Shown: in pieces, positions 1-7,647 of the stretch
How the letters are laid out: the number at the start of each line of letters is the position of its first letter
Numbering within the stretch: position 1 is the stretch's first letter
From: Bryobacterales bacterium
Lineage (GTDB): Bacteria; Acidobacteriota; Terriglobia; Bryobacterales; UBA6623
NCBI GenBank assembly: GCA_028819215.1
Contig: JAPPMG010000055.1
Coordinates: forward strand, 62,001 to 126,000
Length of the DNA: 64,000 nucleotides
Direction: 5' to 3'
The notes under the pieces: model-generated
What the model was told of the DNA's origin: nothing
The model's database searches: none
The model's input: only the letters and a program-made list of their open reading frames with translations
Translations under genes and position numbers: made by a program

Positions 1-724
1 GGTTTCGAGTGGCAATCCACTTGGCCAAAAGTTCCGTCGTCCGTCCGGCTCCGACGTGGTCCAGAAGCAGGCCGGTACGCTGCGCAGCTGCAACAGGGCT
101 GCCCGAAATCGCAGCCTCCACTAGGAGCTCCGGATCTATCTTCTCTGATAGCTCGGCCAACACCGTCACGACATTCCCGATCCCTCCGGCAGGCCGAATA
201 TACCGAGCCAGATCGAGAGCTGTTGCCTCAGGCGAGGAAACCGGCATCGAGCCAGTCTCAACTCTGACTTGAACCGTCGGAGTCTGGATCGTGCGCCGCT
301 TGTGGAGGAATCTCAGCAGGACCCTTCCGGAACGGGCAGGACGCAATGGGCGGTCCGTGAGAATCTGGAATTCCTGCGCTTGTTGGTGCGCCGCGCCGTG
401 CAAGGACGCCGCGGTCAATAACCCCACATAATACGGCCGACCGTGATATTTCATGAGCGCGTCGACGTGCCAAGCCGGTGGGGGTGCACCTGCGGAACGG
501 TACTCCAAAGGAACGACTACGAAAAAGCCTCGTCTCGGGCTTGCGAGTCGACCCTGCCTCTCCAGTCGTGCCGCTGCGCTACGTACAGCTGACTTGGAGC
601 ATCCGCACGCTGCTAGGACCTCGTCCCGAGTGAACGTGTAGCGACCCGACGCTTGGAGTTGATCAACGAATCGACCCAGCGAGAATCGATTGGAACTTCT
701 CCCATTTGATCCATTCGTTTGCAT
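1..724 (-). CDS. AbiEi-family antitoxin of a type IV toxin-antitoxin system (3' end beyond the window)
   Basis: I translated this frame by hand; 241 codons are visible and no stop occurs before the left edge. The N-terminal ~65 residues form a winged-helix unit (FTRDEVLAACGCSKSAVRS, then LERQGRLASPRRGFFVVVP). The middle part has the AbiEi hallmarks WHVDALM, YYVGLLTAASLHGAAHQ and a later SPEATALDLARY segment. In this family the antitoxin represses its own operon through the winged helix and counteracts an AbiEii nucleotidyltransferase toxin, usually encoded immediately downstream. That gene would lie off the left edge. Two in-frame stops sit just upstream of the ATG at 724, so the start is firm. 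A perfect TATAAT box lies 8 nt before the ATG and there is no Shine-Dalgarno, suggesting a leaderless message. The family call is good; the pairing with a toxin is inferred. Confidence 0.82.
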   Translation of the reverse strand, partial: MQTNGSNGRSSNRFSLGRFVDQLQASGRYTFTRDEVLAACGCSKSAVRSAAARLERQGRLASPRRGFFVVVPLEYRSAGAPPPAWHVDALMKYHGRPYYVGLLTAASLHGAAHQQAQEFQILTDRPLRPARSGRVLLRFLHKRRTIQTPTVQVRVETGSMPVSSPEATALDLARYIRPAGGIGNVVTVLAELSEKIDPELLVEAAISGSPVAAAQRTGLLLDHVGAGRTTELLAKWIATRN

Positions 725-1517
725 AACAAACTATTATAAGGCATGTTCCGCAAACAAAACAGCATCACCGAACCAGCTTGAATCGACCCGGAACTCACTC
801 AAGCCTCGGATTTCAGGTGTGGGCTCCGGAAATCGTGACCGGTGAGATAGTGCCGCAGAAGAGGGACAGGCAAGGGGGCGATCTGGAAGACAGAATGCCT
901 GAAGAAGGCGAAAACCGCTATCCGGCCGTCAACTTCCAGTCGACTGACATTGTCGCAGCCGTCTAGAAGCCAATGGCTGTTCACGCTCAAACACACGGAA
1001 TGCGACGGATGTGCGAGTGGGATGGTCGGGTCGTTCAGACCGCTGGTCGGCTCAGGCGACGCTCCGGGCGCCGCGCAGCGGCCACAGGTATTCTCAAGTC
1101 GGGACCCGACGTGCTGTTCGGGTCGCGAAGAGAATATTTGGAAGGCGATCATTAGGCTTCGCAACTTCTTGCGATTTCCATGCAATTCATCCAATTCATG
1201 GTTGATTTGCATGGATCGTTGCCCACAGGGCAGACGAAGTCGTTCGAGATGCTATCGCGATTCAGCCTGCTGTCGTGGTGATCGATCCGCGACAAGGGAG
1301 CAAGGCACCCCTAGCTCATCGGCTTGTGGGAACTAGCCGCCGAGCTCGCTGGCGTCGCAAGCTGAGTCGAGACGCCATTGATCTCGACTGCACCAAATCA
1401 GTGCACGTAGCAGCGCGTCGGTGGTCTCTATTCTTGAAGCGCGCGGGGTTTTTGGGCAGGCGGAAAAAGCAGAGAGACCCTTGGCGGCGCCGCAGGTTTG
1501 GAGGCTCGCTGGTGGTT
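725..1517. other. 793-bp stretch without a supported gene
   Basis: Open frames exist on both strands here, the longest intact one being a 137-codon frame on the minus strand at 799-1212. None has a recognisable family, a ribosome site or gene-like composition. A plus-strand stretch near 1226-1330 reads like ordinary protein for about 35 codons, then degrades into an Arg-rich string that is antisense to the HAD gene. It may be an eroded gene. I see no hairpin, repeat or RNA gene. Confidence 0.5.
733..738 (-). promoter_or_regulatory. -10 box of the AbiEi gene, leaderless spacing
   Basis: On the minus strand this reads TATAAT and ends 8 nt before the ATG at 724. No Shine-Dalgarno lies between. 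The -35 candidate 17 nt further up (TGTTTT) is weak. Confidence 0.6.
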
Positions 1518-2390
1518 CTAAATCCATGGCGGCGATTCGGGCAGCAGTGCTTCGAACTCAGCGACGCGTGCTGCTTGGTATTCGCCGGCATAGGAACCCT
1601 CGTAGAACCGGTCCAGAGCCTCGTCACAGAGCCGCTCCCACGATTCCTCCTCGTGCCCTGGGTTGATCGGGTAGAACAGGCAGCCGGTGGCTTCGGCGGC
1701 CTTGCGGTCTCCCGGTGCGTCGCCGATCATGAGGCGCCTGTCGAAAGCGTAGCGGCCGCCCGACATGGCCTCGAGGTGCTCGACCTTCTTGCCCAGCTCC
1801 TGCCCTGCAATGATCTGAGGATAGTGCGCTATGCCGTTCTCATCCCACTCGCGCTGGAGCGCTTCGCCGGGTGTTCCCGAGACGACTCCCAGGTCCGCCC
1901 GCGATACCACCTTGTCCAGTGTCTCCCGCACCCGTGGGAATGGCGGTACGCCGGAGACTATGTCTTTGACGGCTTCGTTGACAGCGAGGCTCCAATCCAT
2001 GGTGAGATCCAGCAGCGGGTCCGAGTGCAGCTTGCGATAGGCTTCTAGCCCTGCATTGCTGGGTGGGAATTCAGAATCGATAAAGGCTTGCAGCGGAGTG
2101 AGATCCGGGATTTCTATGCCGCGAGCAGCCGCCTCCGGCCAGTCTCCGAGCAACCTGAGAGTCCGGACGCATACCGGAAAGCGGTTCATCCCCCGGGACT
2201 TCGAGTACAGGTTCGCGAACTCCCAAGCTCGGCGGGCGTACTTCGAAGCAGCTTGCAGCCGCCAATGCTTGATGAACATTGGCGTGAAGCACTCTTTGTG
2301 TTTGATCTCCATCGAGTCAAACACGCAGCCGTCCGAGTCGAGACCGACGAAGTAGTCGTTCGATGTTCGAAAGTCTTGGAGTGTCTTCAT
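1518..2390 (-). CDS. HAD-superfamily hydrolase
   Basis: A predicted cytoplasmic phosphatase of about 290 residues. The HAD motifs are in order: motif I GLDSDGCVFDS near residue 15, where the first Asp is the nucleophile and the second the acid/base; motif II VVSGTPG near residue 170; a Lys in GKKVEHLE near residue 200; and motif IV GDAPGDRKAA near residue 220. The long helical insert between motifs I and II forms a cap. I place the start at the ATG at 2390. An earlier ATG at 2462 would lie inside the 3' end of gnd and adds 24 residues without homology. It follows gnd by 40 nt on the same strand and is probably co-transcribed, so a sugar phosphate is a plausible substrate, but specificity cannot be read from sequence. 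Confidence 0.75.
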   Translation of the reverse strand: MKTLQDFRTSNDYFVGLDSDGCVFDSMEIKHKECFTPMFIKHWRLQAASKYARRAWEFANLYSKSRGMNRFPVCVRTLRLLGDWPEAAARGIEIPDLTPLQAFIDSEFPPSNAGLEAYRKLHSDPLLDLTMDWSLAVNEAVKDIVSGVPPFPRVRETLDKVVSRADLGVVSGTPGEALQREWDENGIAHYPQIIAGQELGKKVEHLEAMSGGRYAFDRRLMIGDAPGDRKAAEATGCLFYPINPGHEEESWERLCDEALDRFYEGSYAGEYQAARVAEFEALLPESPPWI

Positions 2391-2430
2391 GGTCTGTCTG
2401 GCGAATGCTGGTCTGACGACGGCTGGGTCG

Positions 2431-3843
2431 CTAGCGATTCCACTGGGTGTGGAATACGCCATCCATGTCTAGCCGGCGGTAGGTGTGGGCTCCGAAGTTG
2501 TCGCGCAGCGCCTGCAGCAGGTTGGCTGGAAGAAACTCGGAGCGGTAGCTGTCGAGATAGGCCAGCGTCGCGCCGAGGCAGGTCGTTGCGACTCCGCCGC
2601 GATTGGCGATCTCGACTGCCTCGCGCAGGTCCTGCAAGGATTCGTTGACGATCGCGGAGAACGACGGATGGAGCAGCATGTTCTCCATCTCGGGATCTTG
2701 CCGATATGCCTGCTTGATCGGGTCAAGCAGCCTAGAGCGGATGATGCAGCCGTCCTTCCAAATGCGGGCTACCTCGGCAAGGTCGGTGCCAAAGTCGTAC
2801 TCCTTGGATGCTGCCTGGATCAGGTGCAGCCCTTGTGCGTAAGACGCGACCATTGCAAGGTGCAGCGCGCTGTGCAGGGTTGCAACGAGACGCTCTCGGT
2901 CTTGCTCGCATTCGGCACCCGGGCCCATGAGCACACCTGATGCCTCTACGCGGGCCTGCTTGAGCCCGGACAGAATACGGGCGTTGACAGCTTGTGAGAG
3001 GGTCGGAATCGGCACGCCTAGGTCTAGAGCCGTCTGTGCCGTCCATTTGCCCGTCCCCTTCTGCCCCGCGGTATCGAGAATCTTCTCTACCAGAGGGTCG
3101 CCGGTCTGGTCGTCACTCTTGGCCAAGCACTGCGCCGTGATGTCGACCAAGAAGCCGCCCACCTTTGGCGACGCGGTCCACTTCTGGAAGACTCCTTGGA
3201 TCTGGTCGGTCGACATGCCTGCTGCGCTACGCAGGATGTCGTAGGCCTCGCAGATCAGCTGCATGATCCCGTATTCGATGCCGTTGTGGACCATCTTCAC
3301 GTAGTGGCCTGCCGCATGACGGCCGCAGTAGGTCACGCACGCCCCGTCGTCATCGGTCTTCGCTGCGATCTTTTCGAGAACCGGGGCGATGCGCTCGTAG
3401 GCCTCGAAGTTGCCGCCGGGCATGATCGACGGTCCCCACAAGGCCCCCTCTTCGCCGCCCGAGATGCCGCAGCCTACGAAGTGCAAGCCCGCCTGCTGCA
3501 GGCGCTTCGCGCGCCGGTCGGTGTCGGGAAAATGCGAGTTTCCGCCATCGATGAGCACGTCGCCCGGCTCGAGATACTCGAGCAGGGCGTCGATCACCCG
3601 ATCAGTGCCTGCTCCTGCGGTGACCATCAGCAGCACCCGGCGAGGTGGATCTAAGAGTGAAACCAGCTCTTCGATGGACTGCGTGACGGTGACGTTCTTG
3701 CCGACCGACTCGTCGCGCATGCGCTGGGCGTTCTCATCGCCGCGATTGTAGGCGACGACAGGGAACCCGTTGCGCTCGATGTTGAGCGCTACGTTGCGGC
3801 CCATGACGCCGAGGCCGGCGACGCCGAAGTTGTCTGCTGACAT
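2431..3843 (-). CDS. gnd: 6-phosphogluconate dehydrogenase, decarboxylating
   Basis: Oxidises 6-phosphogluconate to ribulose 5-phosphate and CO2 with reduction of NADP+ or NAD+, the second dehydrogenase step of the oxidative pentose phosphate pathway. The 470-residue length is normal for the long (dimeric) form. Visible motifs are the Rossmann loop GLGVMG at residues 11-16, GISGGEEGA near residue 128, and the catalytic segment GHYVKMVHNGIEYG near residues 180-193, containing the conserved Lys and His. The C-terminus carries the Arg/His-rich tail seen in this form (AHTYRRLDMDG). An AAGGA ribosome site lies about 9 nt before the ATG at 3843. The HAD hydrolase follows on the same strand. Confidence 0.95.
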   Translation of the reverse strand: MSADNFGVAGLGVMGRNVALNIERNGFPVVAYNRGDENAQRMRDESVGKNVTVTQSIEELVSLLDPPRRVLLMVTAGAGTDRVIDALLEYLEPGDVLIDGGNSHFPDTDRRAKRLQQAGLHFVGCGISGGEEGALWGPSIMPGGNFEAYERIAPVLEKIAAKTDDDGACVTYCGRHAAGHYVKMVHNGIEYGIMQLICEAYDILRSAAGMSTDQIQGVFQKWTASPKVGGFLVDITAQCLAKSDDQTGDPLVEKILDTAGQKGTGKWTAQTALDLGVPIPTLSQAVNARILSGLKQARVEASGVLMGPGAECEQDRERLVATLHSALHLAMVASYAQGLHLIQAASKEYDFGTDLAEVARIWKDGCIIRSRLLDPIKQAYRQDPEMENMLLHPSFSAIVNESLQDLREAVEIANRGGVATTCLGATLAYLDSYRSEFLPANLLQALRDNFGAHTYRRLDMDGVFHTQWNR

Positions 3844-4026
3844 TGAAGCTATTCCTTGGGGAGCGCGCTAGGTGCTGCGCTCGTTGCGAGATGGATCCGG
3901 GCGAGGCGTCGCTGCGGTCCCGGTTGCTTAGCCTAGCCCCGCCGACTCTAAGCAGGTCCACGCGGTGACGGGCTAACCACCATTGTATTAGAACCGCGTG
4001 ACGCCGGCAGGTGGAGAGGACCCTGG

Positions 4027-5505
4027 CTAGAAGAAGAGGTGCACCATCTCGCCGTCGATCTCATCCAAAGTCGACCGGAAGGCCGGCCAGCTCGGCTCGC
4101 CCATCTCCGCGTTCCACGCGGCCAGGTCGGCCTCGAGTTCCTGCACGATCTCTGGGTGTTCCGCCGCGACGTTGGTTTGCTCGCCAATGTCCTTCGACAA
4201 GTCGTACAGGAGGGTGAGCTGGCCATGCGGCGAGTCCTGCGGCCAGGCCTGCATCGGCAGCCGTCTCGCCCCGGCGTCGGTCACATCCGTCCAGTCCATA
4301 TCAGTCTTGTTAACCTTCCAGAGCTTCCAGTTCCCCTTGCGCACGGCGACGTTCGGCTTTGCTCGCCAGAACAACAGATCGTGCGGCACCGAGTCGGATT
4401 CGCCCCGCAGATGGGGAAGCAGGTTTACGCTGTCCTGCGCTGTGGCGGAAGAGCCCGAAGCAGCCGCGATTGTTGCGAACAGATCCAACGAGATGACCGG
4501 TTCGCTATAGGTCGTGCCCTTGGGCAGGCCTGCGGGCCACTTGGCCAGGAAAGGGATGCGAATCCCGCCATCCCAGTGGTAGCGCTTGTGTCCGCGCAGG
4601 GGTGCGTTGGAACAGCAGTCATCGACATAGCCTGCGCAGCCGTTGTCGGACAAGAACACAAACAAGGTGTCATCCTCGAGCCCGAGCTCAGCGAGTTTGG
4701 CCGTGACGGCACCCACGTAGTCGTCGACCGCCGCAACCATGGCCGAATAGATCCTGGTGCTGTCCTTTTCGATGTGGCGATAGCGGTCAAGGTATTCCTT
4801 CGTCGCCTGCAACGGCGTGTGCGGTGCGTTCGGAGTGAGCATCAGGAAGAAGCGTTCGTCCTTGTGACGCTCGATGAAATCTACGGTCTTGTCGCGAAAT
4901 ACGTCGGTGATGTACTCCTCGACCTCGACCGGTTCCCAGCCGTCGTAGATCGCGTTAGCCGCCGTCCTGGCGATCGGGGCATTCCGGGTCGGCCACGATT
5001 CCACGCCCTCCTTGCGTGAGTCGATGTAGATTGACCCGCCGGCAAGCATACCGTAGTACTCATCGAAACCCCGGCTCAGAGGGTGGTGCTGCTTCTGCTT
5101 GCCAAGGTGCCACTTTCCGATCAGACCCGTCGCGTAGCCTTGCGCGCGCAACATGTCGGCGATGGTGGTCTCGTCCAAGGACATGCCCGTGTCGGTGTCG
5201 CGCCCGGCGATGTTGAATTCGAACCCGTGACGCTGCTGGTGTCGACCTGTGTAAAAGCCAGCCCGCGAAGGGCTGCACACCGCTGCCGACACGTAACCGT
5301 CGGTGAGTCGGACGCCCTGCGCGGCGAGCGCGTCGATGTGGGGAGTCTGGATCACCTCGCCACCGTTCGCTCCGATATCACCCCAGCCGAGATCGTCCGC
5401 CATCATCACGATCACATTGGGCGGAGGCGGCGCGGTCTCATCGACCGGGGAGGGAGCACAACTGCAGAGGGCCAGAAGAAATAGGAAATATGCGCCGAGT
5501 CTCAT
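4027..5505 (-). CDS. Type I sulfatase, probable lipoprotein
   Basis: Arylsulfatase-family hydrolase of sulfate esters, exported. The N-terminus is a short Arg-led hydrophobic segment ending in LCSC, compatible with a lipoprotein signal. The metal-binding MMADDLGWGD follows near residue 34. The formylglycine signature VCSPSRAGFYTGR has its modified Cys at residue 77. Later motifs are GKWHLGK near residue 157 and FVFLSDNG near residue 300. Length (492) is typical. It needs a formylglycine-generating enzyme, which is not in this window. The gene stands alone. A TAGAAT box 9 nt before the ATG with no Shine-Dalgarno suggests leaderless transcription. The substrate is unknown; two further sulfatases and a fucosidase in the window make sulfated glycans plausible. 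Confidence 0.92.
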   Translation of the reverse strand: MRLGAYFLFLLALCSCAPSPVDETAPPPPNVIVMMADDLGWGDIGANGGEVIQTPHIDALAAQGVRLTDGYVSAAVCSPSRAGFYTGRHQQRHGFEFNIAGRDTDTGMSLDETTIADMLRAQGYATGLIGKWHLGKQKQHHPLSRGFDEYYGMLAGGSIYIDSRKEGVESWPTRNAPIARTAANAIYDGWEPVEVEEYITDVFRDKTVDFIERHKDERFFLMLTPNAPHTPLQATKEYLDRYRHIEKDSTRIYSAMVAAVDDYVGAVTAKLAELGLEDDTLFVFLSDNGCAGYVDDCCSNAPLRGHKRYHWDGGIRIPFLAKWPAGLPKGTTYSEPVISLDLFATIAAASGSSATAQDSVNLLPHLRGESDSVPHDLLFWRAKPNVAVRKGNWKLWKVNKTDMDWTDVTDAGARRLPMQAWPQDSPHGQLTLLYDLSKDIGEQTNVAAEHPEIVQELEADLAAWNAEMGEPSWPAFRSTLDEIDGEMVHLFF

Positions 5506-5514
5506 AGCGCCGCC

Positions 5515-5520
5515 ATTCTA
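5515..5520 (-). promoter_or_regulatory. -10-like box of the first sulfatase gene
   Basis: TAGAAT on the minus strand, 9 nt before the ATG at 5505, with no Shine-Dalgarno in the gap. Confidence 0.45.
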
Positions 5521-5626
5521 GCGTTGATCGGTGCCCGTCTTGGGAGCGCCAAGCGGAAGGCCAGCGGCTTGCCTTCGCTTTCTGTCTAGGGTGGCGGGAA
5601 CAGGGAAGCTGTCGGGCTCGCTCGTA

Positions 5627-5632
5627 TATCAT
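5627..5632 (+). promoter_or_regulatory. -10-like box of the formate dehydrogenase operon
   Basis: TATCAT, 8 nt before the ATG at 5641. No Shine-Dalgarno is present, so this first gene may be translated from a leaderless message. Confidence 0.45.
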
Positions 5633-5640
5633 TTCTGTAG

Positions 5641-7560
5641 ATGGCACTCGACAAACGTAGGAGCACGCGCTTGACGCAGCCGCTAGTACGCAGGAACGGC
5701 TCGCTACAGCCTGCGAGCTGGGACGAGGCGCTCGACGTGACTGCTGCTGCCTTTGCCCGCGCGAAGGACCGCACGCCGGAGTCATCGTTCGGCATGTTCA
5801 GCTGTTCGAAGACCACGAACGAGCTGAACTATGCTGTGCAGAAGTTCGTCCGCAGCGTCATTGGCAGCAACAACATCGACAGTTGCAACCGTACTTGACA
5901 CGCGCCAAGTGTCGTCGGTCTGGCGACAGCGTTCGGGGCGGGCGGCGGCACGAGCTCCTACCAAGAGGTCGAAGAGACCTCACTGATCGTGCTGTGGGGA
6001 TCGAACGCCCGCGAGACACATCCGATCTATTTCCACCACGTGCTCAAGGGCATACGCAACGGAGCCCCGCTGTACGTGGTCGACCCTAGGCGCACGAGTT
6101 CTGCGCAGTGGGCAGATCGCTGGCTAGGCTTGGACGTCGGTACCGACATCACTTTGGCGAACGCGGTCGGGCGCGAGATTTTGGCCGCAGGGTTAGAAAA
6201 CCGACAGTTCATCGAGCACGCCACGAGCCGCTTTGAAGCCTACCAAGCCGCTGTCGAGCCGTTCACGCTAGACTTCGCAGAGCGCGAGACGGGCGTCCCG
6301 CGGGCTGCCATCCGCGATCTAGCCCATGCCTACGCGAAGGCTCCTACCGCGCAACTGTGCTGGACGCTCGGGATCACGGAGCACCACCAGGGTGTGGACA
6401 ATGTGCTAGCGCTGATCAATCTCGCACTGCTGACCGGGCACGTTGGGCGCTACGGGTCGGGACTGTGCCCCCTGCGTGGCCAAAACAACGTGCAGGGCGG
6501 GGGAGACATGGGTGCCCTGCCGGACCGGCTGACGGGATTCCAGCACGTGTCCAACGACGCTTGCCGCGCCAAGTTCGAGGCCGCCTGGAATTGCAAGATT
6601 CCACCGAAGCCGGGCAAGCACATCAGCGGCATGTTCAAGGCGATGGATCAGGGGGACCTCAAGACGCTGTATGTCTTGGGAGAGAATCCCGTGGGTTCTG
6701 AACCTGACACTAAGCACGTTATGGCCACCATGGACAAGCTCGATTTCTTGGTGGTCCAGGATTTGTTTCTCACTCAAACGGCTGAGATCGCCGACGTGGT
6801 CCTGCCGGCCTCGGCCGGCTGGGCGGAGTCTGAAGGCACGGTCACGAGCAGCGAAAGAAAAGTGCAGCGGGTTCGCAGAGCGGTCGAGCCGGCACCCGGC
6901 ACTAGGGATGACATTGCCATTGTGTTCGACCTTGCCAAGCGTCTTGGCCACGACTGGGGCGAGCCCAACTCCGAAGCGCTATGGGACGAGCTGCGTACGT
7001 TGAGCCCGATGCATGCGGGCATGAGTTACGAGAGGCTTGAGGCTCTAGGGGGGATTCGCTGGCCGTGCTACGACGAGTCGCACCCGGGCGAGCTGTTCTT
7101 GCACGGGCGCTTATGGGCCAAGCCGCGGATCGGCCCGCGCGCGCCGTTCTCGATTGTCCAGCCGGAGCCACCGGTGGACCACCTGGACGACGAGTTCCCG
7201 ATTCGCCTGACGACGGGCCGCCGGCTGGACGAATACAACACGGGCGTCCAGACCGGCGCCTATGCATCGCCGCTGCGACGCCAAGAGGCGGTGGACATCT
7301 CGCCGGAGGATGCCGCGCAGTACGGCTTGCAGGAGTACGAGCAGGTGCGCATCAGCTCGAGACGCGGTTCGGTGGTTGCCCCTGTCCGGTTCGATCCCGG
7401 TCTGCGGCCGGGCTTGGCATTCATGACGATGCATGCTCCGGACGAGGTCAACACCAACGAGCTGACGATCGAAGCCATCGATCCCAAGTCCGGCGTGTCG
7501 GAGTTCAAGGCCACCGCGATCCGCATCGATAAAATGGTCAGCGCTAGCGCTGGGGATTGA
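5641..7560 (+). CDS. fdhF: Formate dehydrogenase catalytic (molybdopterin) subunit, selenocysteine at UGA codon 86, lacking its own Fe4S4 domain
   Basis: Oxidises formate to CO2 at a Mo or W bis-pterin centre. The in-frame TGA at 5896-5898 falls exactly where FdhF-type enzymes carry selenocysteine: NNIDSCNRT-Sec-HAPSVVGL. The following His is the conserved catalytic His. Read through, the frame stays open for 639 residues. Downstream are GSNARETHP, the pterin-site segment LRGQNNVQGGGDMGALP near residue 285, VLPASAGWAESEGT, and a C-terminal dinucleotide-binding domain from about residue 520 (LTTGRRLDEYNTG). The protein begins directly at the RLTQPLVRRNGSLQPASWDE segment. The CPYCGVGC...C iron-sulfur domain that normally precedes it is absent here and is found instead at the end of the third gene. 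Genes two and three follow closely on the same strand, so the three proteins very likely form one complex. No fdhD or sel genes are in view. Confidence 0.9.
5910..5928 (+). promoter_or_regulatory. Bacterial SECIS hairpin directing selenocysteine insertion
   Basis: It starts 11 nt after the UGA at 5896-5898. A 7-bp stem, TGTCGTC (5910-5916) with GGCGACA (5922-5928), includes one T-G pair and closes a GGTCT loop. From memory, the E. coli fdhF SECIS has a GGUCU loop at the same codon distance from its UGA. The loop G and U are the residues SelB recognises in that system. Confidence 0.8.
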
Positions 7561-7647
7561 GCCCGTGGGCTTGCCATGCATTTCGTCCGGGGCTTGTCTG
7601 GACAAGATCGTGGATCCTATTCGCGGTAGCGGAAGGATCGGTAGCTA

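Noticed and set aside
799..1212. 137-codon frame on the minus strand
   Set aside because: No homology, no ribosome site and irregular composition.
1226..1517. Plus-strand protein-like stretch before the HAD gene
   Set aside because: It is short, then turns into antisense of the HAD gene; no family recognised.
4039..5019. Long plus-strand frame opposite the first sulfatase
   Set aside because: It is the antisense shadow of a clear sulfatase gene.
5641..7560. Reading the formate dehydrogenase gene as a pseudogene or frameshift because of the TGA
   Set aside because: The frame continues unchanged after the TGA, the codon is at the known Sec position, and a SECIS hairpin follows.
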